Assembly: GCA_002340515.1 (NCBI GenBank)
Contig: DDMF01000070.1
Coordinates: 19,933 to 43,777, forward strand
Direction: 5' to 3'
Length of the DNA stretch: 23,845 bases
From: Rhodobacteraceae bacterium UBA2553
Lineage (GTDB): Bacteria; Pseudomonadota; Alphaproteobacteria; Rhodobacterales; Rhodobacteraceae
Positions within the stretch are counted from its first letter, which is position 1. Each line of letters opens with the position of its first letter. Under the pieces are notes generated by a model, which worked only from the letters and a program-made list of their open reading frames with translations, was not told the origin of the DNA and searched no databases. A program made the translations under genes and the position numbers. This document shows positions 1-6,240 of the stretch, piece after piece.

Positions 1-401
1 GCGGGCGGGGCCATGCGGTTTGTCAAAAGCCAAAAGAACAGTTGGTTGTCGCCCATAAACCGGTACCGGCTAAAGGCGTATGCCGCAGGCAGTGCCACCG
101 CCAGGCTGATCACCGTGTTTAAGGTCACGTAGATCATCGAGTTGATATAGCCTGTGTACCAAGACGGGTCCGTCAAGATCGTGGCAAAATTAGCAAACGT
201 CAGATTGCGTGGCCACAATGTGAATTCATTGAGGATTTCAGTGTTTGTCTTCAGGCTCATCGTGAGCAGCCAATAGATCGGCAGCAATAAGAAGAGCAAA
301 TAGATGGTCATCACGATGACCGACCCCTTAACCTTTAGACGCTTCTTGGGGGTCACGACACTCTGGTTGCCGGGCATAGAGTTTGCTGTTGCGTCGCTCA
401 T
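1..401 (-). CDS. glpQ: Glycerol ABC transporter permease GlpQ (3' end beyond the window)
   Basis: Second inner-membrane permease of the glycerol ABC importer. The gene runs leftward off the window, so only about 133 N-terminal codons are visible. They begin MSDATANSMPGNQ, continue with a basic stretch (PKKRLKVKG), a first membrane segment (VIVMTIYLLFLLLPIYWLL) and the start of the periplasmic region and second helix, as in the MalG/carbohydrate-type permease family. The ATG starts 3 bp after the glpP stop, and the Shine-Dalgarno (AGGAGGG) overlaps the end of glpP, so the two are translationally linked. The EAA loop that would contact GlpS/GlpT lies outside the window. The assignment rests on position after glpS-glpT-glpP, the gene order known for the Rhizobium glycerol importer. 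A different sugar-alcohol permease cannot be excluded from this fragment alone. Confidence 0.85.
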   Translation of the reverse strand, partial: MSDATANSMPGNQSVVTPKKRLKVKGSVIVMTIYLLFLLLPIYWLLTMSLKTNTEILNEFTLWPRNLTFANFATILTDPSWYTGYINSMIYVTLNTVISLAVALPAAYAFSRYRFMGDNQLFFWLLTNRMAPP

Positions 402-404
402 TGC

Positions 405-1274
405 TTAACCCTCCTTTTTTTCGAGATTTGTCATCACGGTGTAAAACACCCAGGAAATGATCAGAATTACGAGGTAATACATGATCGAGAACGCGGCGGC
501 CGGTCCAAGGTCAAACTGCCCCAAAGCCATTTTCACAAGATCAATTGAAAGCAGCGTTGTGGCATTGCCCGGCCCGCCGCCTGTGACAACAAAAGGCTCG
601 GTGTAAATCATAAAGCTGTCCATGAAACGCAACAGGATTGCGATCATCAAAACACCCATCATCTTGGGCAATTCAATGTATCGAAAGATCGCCCAGCGCG
701 ACGCTTGGTCAATCTTTGCAGCTTGGTAATAAGCGTCCGGGATAGATTTAAGACCAGCAAAAGCAAGCAACGCGACCAGCGATGTCCAATGCCAAACATC
801 CATAACAATGATGGTAACCCACGCCGCAAATGTGTCCTGAGTGTAATTGTACGAGATCCCCAGCGCGTCCAAAGTATAACCCAAAAGCCCAATGTCGACG
901 CGGCCAAAAATCTGCCAAATCGTCCCCACAACGTTCCATGGGATCAAAAGCGGCAGAGACATTAGAACAAGACACAAGCTCGACCAAAAACCGCTTTTCG
1001 GCATATTGAGGGCAACAAAAATACCAAGTGGAATTTGGATGGTTAGGATGATCGCCGAGAAAATCAGTTGGCGGCCCAAAGCATCCCACATCCGCTCTGA
1101 ATGCAGCATCTCTTCAAACCATTCGAGGCCAACCCAATAAAACTGGTTGTTCCCAAACGTGTCTTGAACAGAGTAGTTGACGACCGTCATCAACGGGATC
1201 ACCGCCGAGAATGCGACAAGCGCAATGACCGGAAGGACCAGAAACCACGCCTTATGATTGAGTGTTTTATCCAT
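405..1274 (-). CDS. glpP: Glycerol ABC transporter permease GlpP
   Basis: First permease (MalF/UgpA-like, about 289 aa) of the glycerol ABC importer in the inner membrane. I start it at MDKTLNHKAWF rather than an in-frame ATG nine codons upstream, because this ATG shares a base with the glpT stop (TGATG), a classic coupling junction. Hydrophobic segments follow in the usual order: residues about 9-30 (LVLPVIALVAFSAVIPLM), several central helices, then a C-terminal helix ending in TVMTNLEKKEG. The cytoplasmic EAA-type loop is YYQAAKIDQASRWAIFRYIELP, which docks on the ATPases. After it comes the stretch EPFVVTGGGPGNATTLLS, characteristic of sugar-type permeases. It sits between glpT and glpQ in one operon. 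The glycerol assignment comes from linkage to glpD, glpR and the unusual glpS/glpT ATPases. Confidence 0.9.
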   Translation of the reverse strand: MDKTLNHKAWFLVLPVIALVAFSAVIPLMTVVNYSVQDTFGNNQFYWVGLEWFEEMLHSERMWDALGRQLIFSAIILTIQIPLGIFVALNMPKSGFWSSLCLVLMSLPLLIPWNVVGTIWQIFGRVDIGLLGYTLDALGISYNYTQDTFAAWVTIIVMDVWHWTSLVALLAFAGLKSIPDAYYQAAKIDQASRWAIFRYIELPKMMGVLMIAILLRFMDSFMIYTEPFVVTGGGPGNATTLLSIDLVKMALGQFDLGPAAAFSIMYYLVILIISWVFYTVMTNLEKKEG

Positions 1275-2350
1275 CAGGCGGCCTTCCCTTCCGTACGCCA
1301 ATCATTGACGTACACATTGACTTGGTCTTGATCGAAAGTGATGCGGTTCATGTCCGGCGAAATATTCTGCCCCTCTGGAGCCAGAATATTGATTTCATTT
1401 CCAAAAAACTCAGCGCGAACAATCTTGTGGCGGCCCACATCTTCAACCCGACGCACCTTGACAGGCAGCCCCTCTCCCTCGGTTAAAGAGATAAACTCTG
1501 GTCGAATGCCAATCTCAACCTTACCGTCCAATTTGCCAAAATGACGCGCAAGTTTCAGTGCGGCGCCATGCACTAGCGCCTCGGTGCCATCGACTGTCGC
1601 CGAAAGGACATTCATGCCGGGCGAGCCAATGAAATAGCCAACAAACGTATGCGCGGGACGTTCAAACAATTCCTGTGGGGTGCCAATTTGCACAACGCGA
1701 CCGTCATACATCACCACCACTTTATCTGCGAATGTCAGCGCTTCGGTTTGGTCATGGGTCACATATATCATCGTGTGACCAAATTCATGGTGCAGTGATT
1801 TCAGCTGGGTGCGCAGCTCCCACTTCATGTGCGGGTCAATCACGGTCAGCGGCTCATCAAACAGCAGTGCGTTCACGTCTTCACGGACCATTCCACGACC
1901 AAGCGAGATCTTTTGTTTTGCGTCAGCCGTCAGACCGCGTGCGCGATTGTTCAGCTCAGCCTCCATCCCGATCATGGCGCCAATTTCCTGAACCCGCTTG
2001 GCAATATATTCAGGGCTGGCCCCGCGGTTTTTCAGCGGAAACGCAAGGTTATCGCGCACCGTCATCGTGTCGTAGACAACAGGGAACTGGAAAACTTGCG
2101 CAATGTTGCGATCAGCGGTGGACGCATGTGTGACATCGGCGTCGTCAAACAGAATTCGACCTTGGCTTGGATGAACAAGCCCGGAGATGATATTCAGCAA
2201 AGTAGACTTGCCGCAACCGGACGACCCAAGCAGCGCATAGGCTTCGCCATCGGCCCAGACATGGTTGAGTTCTTTTAGCGCGAAATCATCTTCGGTGGTC
2301 GGCTTTGCGAGGTATGAATGAGCCAGGTTATCGAGTGTAATTCTTGCCAT
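1274..2350 (-). CDS. glpT: Glycerol ABC transporter ATPase GlpT (degenerate signature motif)
   Basis: One of two non-identical ATPase subunits of the glycerol importer, 358 aa. Visible motifs: Walker A GSSGCGKST (residues 42-50), Q-loop near residue 88, Walker B ALLFDEP (161-167) with the catalytic Glu, and the switch histidine H199 in YVTHD. The signature loop is not LSGGQ but LTADA (140-144), followed by KQKISLGRG; I recall the same replacement in rhizobial GlpT proteins. A C-terminal TOBE-like regulatory region follows from about residue 240. The start is supported by a strong AAGGAGAGGG ribosome binding site. It is 12 bp downstream of glpS and overlaps glpP by one base. This subunit would supply the competent Walker A/B/His half of the one consensus ATP site in the GlpS-GlpT heterodimer. 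Confidence 0.93.
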   Translation of the reverse strand: MARITLDNLAHSYLAKPTTEDDFALKELNHVWADGEAYALLGSSGCGKSTLLNIISGLVHPSQGRILFDDADVTHASTADRNIAQVFQFPVVYDTMTVRDNLAFPLKNRGASPEYIAKRVQEIGAMIGMEAELNNRARGLTADAKQKISLGRGMVREDVNALLFDEPLTVIDPHMKWELRTQLKSLHHEFGHTMIYVTHDQTEALTFADKVVVMYDGRVVQIGTPQELFERPAHTFVGYFIGSPGMNVLSATVDGTEALVHGAALKLARHFGKLDGKVEIGIRPEFISLTEGEGLPVKVRRVEDVGRHKIVRAEFFGNEINILAPEGQNISPDMNRITFDQDQVNVYVNDWRTEGKAA

Positions 2351-2362
2351 GATCCCTCTCCT

Positions 2363-3451
2363 TTACGCGGCTACAGCGTAGGAAGCCGGGGCCACCAATT
2401 CGCCAGTTTCACTGAAAATGTAGACATGCTCGGGGTTGATATGCACCGACAGGTCTGAGCCAAGTTCAAGCGCATGCACCCCGTGGATCAGCCCAACCCA
2501 TTTGTCACCGTGGTGGTCCAAGTGAATAAAGGTTTCTGATCCGGTAAGCTCGGTCACGACCAGACGGGTCTCAAACATCAAATCCTCATCGCCGGTCTTG
2601 TTGATCTCAACATGATTTGGCCGAAAGCCCGCCACATAGCGACCATCTGGCAGCGCCCCCAATTGACCGTTGGCTGTGGTGCTTTGGCCATCTCCAAACA
2701 TCAGTCGAGAACCAGTTTTGCTAACCTGCAAGAAATTCATCGGCGGATCACTGAACACGCGGGCCGTGGTCGCATCCACGGGTTGGCGGTACACAGTTGG
2801 GGTTCGGTCAAATTGAGTAATGCGACCTTCCCACAAGGCGGCTGTATTCCCGCCCAGCAGCAATGCTTCCTCTGGCTCGGTTGTTGCGTACACAAAAACC
2901 GCACCGGACTCTTCGAAGATCTTTGGGATCTCAACGCGCATTTCTTCGCGCAATTTATAGTCGAGGTTCGCAAGAGGTTCATCAAGCAAAACAAGGCCCG
3001 CATTTTTCACAAGAGCGCGGGCGAGAGCGCAGCGTTGCTGCTGCCCGCCGGACAACTCAAGCGGTTTGCGGTCCAACATTGGCGTCAACTGCATCAGGTC
3101 GGCCGCCTGTTTGACGGCTTTGTCAATTTCGGCTGAGGATTTTTTCATCAATCGCAAAGGGGATGCAATATTGTCGTAAACGGTCATCGAGGGATAGTTG
3201 ATGAATTGCTGATACACCATTGCGACTTTGCGATCTTGTACGCGCAGCCCGGTAACATCCTTGCCCTCCCAGAAAACGCGCCCTTCGGTCGGCACATCAA
3301 GCCCAGCCATGAGCCGCATAAGCGACGTCTTGCCAGATTGAGTTGGCCCAAGCAGAACATTCATTGTCCCGCGCTCAAGCGTCAGATCTGTTGGGTGAAT
3401 ATGGATTTTTCCGTCCACCAACTTTGACACATTTTTAAATTCGAGCGTCAT
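2363..3451 (-). CDS. glpS: Glycerol ABC transporter ATPase GlpS (switch His replaced)
   Basis: Partner ATPase of the glycerol importer, 362 aa. Walker A is GPTQSGKT (35-42), the Q-loop is near Q81/Q82, the signature is an intact LSGGQ (133-137), and Walker B is LVLLDEP (153-159) with D-loop ANLD. At the switch-histidine position the sequence reads YATTEPEEAL, so the His is Thr191 and the next Asp is Glu192. The C-terminal third is a TOBE-like regulatory domain (GFRPNHVEI, HVYIF). The start follows an AGGGG ribosome binding site and lies 9 bp after the glpD stop. It complements GlpT exactly: GlpS keeps the signature that GlpT lacks, and lacks the His that GlpT keeps. The symbol follows the rhizobial glpSTPQ naming and is inferred from order and motif pattern. 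Confidence 0.92.
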   Translation of the reverse strand: MTLEFKNVSKLVDGKIHIHPTDLTLERGTMNVLLGPTQSGKTSLMRLMAGLDVPTEGRVFWEGKDVTGLRVQDRKVAMVYQQFINYPSMTVYDNIASPLRLMKKSSAEIDKAVKQAADLMQLTPMLDRKPLELSGGQQQRCALARALVKNAGLVLLDEPLANLDYKLREEMRVEIPKIFEESGAVFVYATTEPEEALLLGGNTAALWEGRITQFDRTPTVYRQPVDATTARVFSDPPMNFLQVSKTGSRLMFGDGQSTTANGQLGALPDGRYVAGFRPNHVEINKTGDEDLMFETRLVVTELTGSETFIHLDHHGDKWVGLIHGVHALELGSDLSVHINPEHVYIFSETGELVAPASYAVAA

Positions 3452-3460
3452 CGTATCCCC

Positions 3461-5047
3461 TTACCCTGCTTCGGCTGTTACAGCCGCGGCCAGCTTATTT
3501 TTCATCCAAGCGTCAAGAACGCTGATCTCATCTTTTGTCATCCGAAGGCCCAGTTTGCTTCGTCTCCAGACGATGTCATCAGCCTCGGAGGCGTATTCGT
3601 TTTCCATCAACCAAAGAACTTCTCGCTCGGTTAGGTTCGAACCGAAACGCTGCCCAAGGTCTTCTGGCTTTTCTGCGCCTGACAGAACCCCGCGTGCTTC
3701 GCTTCCGTATGCTCGAACAAGACGTTTCGACCAGGGCTGATCCAAAAAAGGAAACTCGTCTGACAATTGCTCAACGAGCGCGGGCACCCCATCCACGGGG
3801 AAATCCCCCCCTGGCAGCGCCACGCCAGCCGTCCAAGGCGGCGATACCTTAGGGAAAAACTTGGCTATTTCCTCCATCGCGCTTTCGGCCAGACATCGAT
3901 ACGTTGTGATTTTTCCGCCAAAGATGTTCAGCGCGGGTGCGCCGCGGCTTTCGTCAACTTTGACGATATAGTCACGCGTGGCAGCGGAGGCGCTGCTTGC
4001 GCCATCATCAAAAAGTGGACGCACACCTGAGTAGGTCCAAACGACATCTGCATCGGTGATTGGGGTTGCCAGATATTGGTTGATGAACTCCAGAAGATAG
4101 GTTTGCTCTTCCGCGGTGCATTCTGGCTTTACGTTCGCATCAACATGCTCTGCGTCTGTCGTGCCAATCAGGGTAAAGTCATTCTCATACGGGATGGCAA
4201 AAGCAATACGGCCATCCGTCCCTTGAAAGAAATAGCATTTGTCATGCTCAAACAGGCGCTTTGTGACGATGTGACTGCCGCGCACAAGACGCACGCCGCC
4301 CGGTTGAGTGCTTTTAAGGGTACCGTGCAAAACATCGCCAACCCAAGGTCCCGCCGCATTCACGACCATCTTTGCGGTCACAGTTGACGTTACGCCGGTT
4401 TGGGAATTGTGCATCTGCACGTTCCAAACGCCATCGTGGCAATCGGTACTCACAACTTTATGACGCGGCAAGATGGTGGCCCCTCGCGCCTCGGCATCCC
4501 GAGCGTTCAGCACAACAAGCCGCGAGTCCTCTACCCAGCAATCAGAATATTCATATGCCTTCTCAAATTTATCAACGAGAGGCTTACCTTCTGGTGCCGT
4601 CCGCAAATCCAATTTGCTGGTGCCTGGAAGGAGTTCACGACCACCGAGGTGATCATACAAGAAAAGGCCCAAGCGAATGAGCCACGCTGGGCGGCGCCCT
4701 TTCATCCATGGCATAACAATACCGAGGATTTTTGATGTTGGCGTTGAAAGGTCAAACCGCATATCAGCGTGGTAAGGCAGCACAAAACGCATCGGCCAAG
4801 CGATGTGTGGCATGGCTTTCAGAAGGGTTTCTCGTTCGACCAGGGCTTCACGCACCAAACGGAATTCAAAGTATTCCAGATAACGTAACCCACCATGGAA
4901 AAGCTTGGTCGACGCCCCGGATGTAGCCGAACCAATATCATTCATCTCAGCTAAACACACCGATAGTCCGCGGCCACTTGCGTCACGCGCAATACCACAA
5001 CCATTGATGCCTCCGCCGATGATCAGCAGATCAAAATCCGGTTTCAT
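3461..5047 (-). CDS. glpD: Glycerol-3-phosphate dehydrogenase, FAD-dependent (GlpD)
   Basis: Membrane-associated flavoprotein that oxidises sn-glycerol-3-phosphate to dihydroxyacetone phosphate and passes electrons to the quinone pool. I place the start at MKPDFDLLIIGGG (ATG 5047), giving 528 aa, because GGGAGGA sits just upstream and the FAD dinucleotide-binding motif GGGING is then at residues 11-16. An in-frame ATG 20 codons further up adds only a non-homologous leader. Family landmarks include SGASTKLFHGGLRYLEYFEFRLVREAL near residues 43-70, VVNAAGPWVGDVL in the central substrate domain, FGGKITTYR and a C-terminal cap domain with LTEREVLWLMENEYA. It is the first gene of the leftward glp operon and is divergent from glpR. 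No glycerol kinase (glpK) is present in the window, so the kinase step must be encoded elsewhere. Confidence 0.96.
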   Translation of the reverse strand: MKPDFDLLIIGGGINGCGIARDASGRGLSVCLAEMNDIGSATSGASTKLFHGGLRYLEYFEFRLVREALVERETLLKAMPHIAWPMRFVLPYHADMRFDLSTPTSKILGIVMPWMKGRRPAWLIRLGLFLYDHLGGRELLPGTSKLDLRTAPEGKPLVDKFEKAYEYSDCWVEDSRLVVLNARDAEARGATILPRHKVVSTDCHDGVWNVQMHNSQTGVTSTVTAKMVVNAAGPWVGDVLHGTLKSTQPGGVRLVRGSHIVTKRLFEHDKCYFFQGTDGRIAFAIPYENDFTLIGTTDAEHVDANVKPECTAEEQTYLLEFINQYLATPITDADVVWTYSGVRPLFDDGASSASAATRDYIVKVDESRGAPALNIFGGKITTYRCLAESAMEEIAKFFPKVSPPWTAGVALPGGDFPVDGVPALVEQLSDEFPFLDQPWSKRLVRAYGSEARGVLSGAEKPEDLGQRFGSNLTEREVLWLMENEYASEADDIVWRRSKLGLRMTKDEISVLDAWMKNKLAAAVTAEAG

Positions 5048-5119
5048 ACAGTCCTCCCACGCAGGCTCCCTCCTGCATCCGAAGACGATGAAGGTAAACG
5101 CGCACAAATGGAAGGTTAA

Positions 5120-5138
5120 AATGTTCGTTTGCGCTCGA
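5120..5138. promoter_or_regulatory. GlpR-like half site upstream of glpD
   Basis: AATGTTCGTTT followed by GCGCTCGA contains one copy of the ATGTTCG half-site known from gammaproteobacterial GlpR operators, with a second TCG ten bases on. It lies about 75-90 bp upstream of the glpD start, next to an AT-rich tract (5155-5175) that could hold the promoter. The partner half is not palindromic, so this is only a candidate operator. Confidence 0.3.
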
Positions 5139-5218
5139 TTTTTTGTAAACTGCTGATATATGTATATTATATTTCGTCAATTCCGTGCTGGTTGCATCTT
5201 TTGTGCTTCTAGACTTAG

Positions 5219-5236
5219 GTAATGTTGAAACATTAC
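5219..5236. promoter_or_regulatory. Perfect palindrome in the glpD-glpR spacer, candidate GlpR operator
   Basis: GTAATGTTGAAACATTAC has two 8-bp arms that are exact reverse complements around a 2-bp centre. It lies 69 bp before the glpR start and about 170 bp before the glpD start, where a repressor could control both genes. The AATGTT/AACATT arms recall the outer part of enterobacterial GlpR sites. The rest of the 257-bp spacer (5048-5304) holds no gene that I can support. Confidence 0.45.
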
Positions 5237-5304
5237 TGACCGAATTCGTGGCCCTTTTGGGAATCGCGCCAAAATGAACAGCAACAGATTGGGGGGACTT
5301 TGGT

Positions 5305-6063
5305 ATGGTTCAGATGCGGCGCAAGCCAGAAATTATCAACATGGCCCGACGCGAAGGGGTTGTGACCGTTGACCATCTTGTCGAACATTTTGGCGTCACA
5401 CCTCAGACCATTCGACGGGACCTCACCGAACTCTCTGACTCTGGACAGCTCGAACGCGTTCATGGTGGCGCCATTCTACCATCGACGACCGTTAATATTG
5501 GCTACAGCGAGCGTCGCGCACTTAATCAAGCCATGAAAGTGGATATTGCGCGCCTGTGCGCAAAACAAATTCCGAACGATTGCTCCATCTTCCTGAACAT
5601 TGGAACCACCACAGAGGCCGTCGCCGTCGAACTCCTGCGACATCAAGGGCTTTTGGTTGTGACCAACAACATGAACATCGCCAATATCCTGTCTGCCAAT
5701 ACAGAGGTCGAAGTCATCGTGACGGGCGGAAATCTCCGCCGTTCCGATGGTGGGCTCGTCGGAGATTTTGCAAAAGCAACGATCCAGCAGTTGCGCTTTG
5801 ATTATGCAGTTATTGGGTGTTCCGCCTTACGTGAGGATGGCGACATTCTCGATTTTGACGTTCAAGAAGTTGGCGTTAGCAAAACAATTATTCGTCAAAG
5901 CGACAAAGTTTTGCTCGCATCAGACAGCTCGAAATTTGAACGAAAAGCCCCCGCCAGGATTGCATCCATGGCTGATGTCGATGTTTTTGTGACGGATCGC
6001 GGTTTGCCAGAGGCTTGTGCCAACTTTTGTCGCGAGGCCGGTACGCAAGTTCTGTTTGCCTGA
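5305..6063 (+). CDS. glpR: DeoR-family glycerol-3-phosphate regulon repressor GlpR
   Basis: Transcriptional repressor, 252 aa, in the usual length range for DeoR/GlpR. The N-terminal winged helix-turn-helix covers about residues 5-58: VVTVDHLVEHFGVTPQTIRRDL followed by the family hallmark RVHGGA at 51-56. The C-terminal sugar-phosphate sensor domain has the phosphate-binding stretch NIGTTTEAVA (98-107), TNNMNIA, VTGGNLRRSDGGLVGD and the end motif VFVTDRGL. The ATG follows a purine-rich GGGGGGA, 7 bp upstream. It is divergent from glpD-glpSTPQ, which supports glycerol-3-phosphate as the inducer. GlpR is known to dissociate from DNA on binding glycerol-3-phosphate in other bacteria; here that is inferred from family and context. 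No convincing terminator is visible after it. Confidence 0.93.
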   Translation: MVQMRRKPEIINMARREGVVTVDHLVEHFGVTPQTIRRDLTELSDSGQLERVHGGAILPSTTVNIGYSERRALNQAMKVDIARLCAKQIPNDCSIFLNIGTTTEAVAVELLRHQGLLVVTNNMNIANILSANTEVEVIVTGGNLRRSDGGLVGDFAKATIQQLRFDYAVIGCSALREDGDILDFDVQEVGVSKTIIRQSDKVLLASDSSKFERKAPARIASMADVDVFVTDRGLPEACANFCREAGTQVLFA

Positions 6064-6141
6064 GCTTCCACATAATGATGCAACATCAACATGGCTGTGA
6101 GGGGCAATCTTCAGTCAGGTTTCTTGCAATTTCCGCCAATC

Positions 6142-6160
6142 CAGTATACGTCAGTATACA
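6142..6160. promoter_or_regulatory. Tandem CAGTATAC repeat upstream of acnB
   Basis: CAGTATACGTCAGTATACA holds two copies of CAGTATAC exactly 10 bp apart, one helical turn, each centred on the palindrome GTATAC. It ends 80 bp before the acnB start. A weak -35-like TTGCAA lies at 6124-6129, 15 bp before the first TATAC. The spacing suggests a regulator bound on one DNA face, overlapping the promoter. I do not recognise the protein that would bind; several GntR-family regulators use GTATAC-centred sites. Confidence 0.35.
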
Positions 6161-6240
6161 ACGCGTTTAGACGCCGAGTCGCCAGAGAGGTCTGCGCTTG
6201 GTGCTTAAGCTTTCTCTAACACCCAACCGTTGGATTTGTC

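Noticed and set aside
1675..2133. 152-codon open frame opposite glpT
   Set aside because: Antisense to a complete ABC ATPase gene; the translation is low-complexity and rich in Cys, Arg and Ser, as expected of a shadow frame.
2859..2881. Possible inactivation of GlpS because the switch His is missing
   Set aside because: The rest of GlpS is intact and the defect matches the LTADA change in GlpT, so it fits a functional asymmetric pair better than decay.
3624..3645. GGTTCGAACC-type palindrome resembling a tRNA T-arm
   Set aside because: It is inside the glpD coding sequence and no acceptor, D or anticodon arm is found around it.
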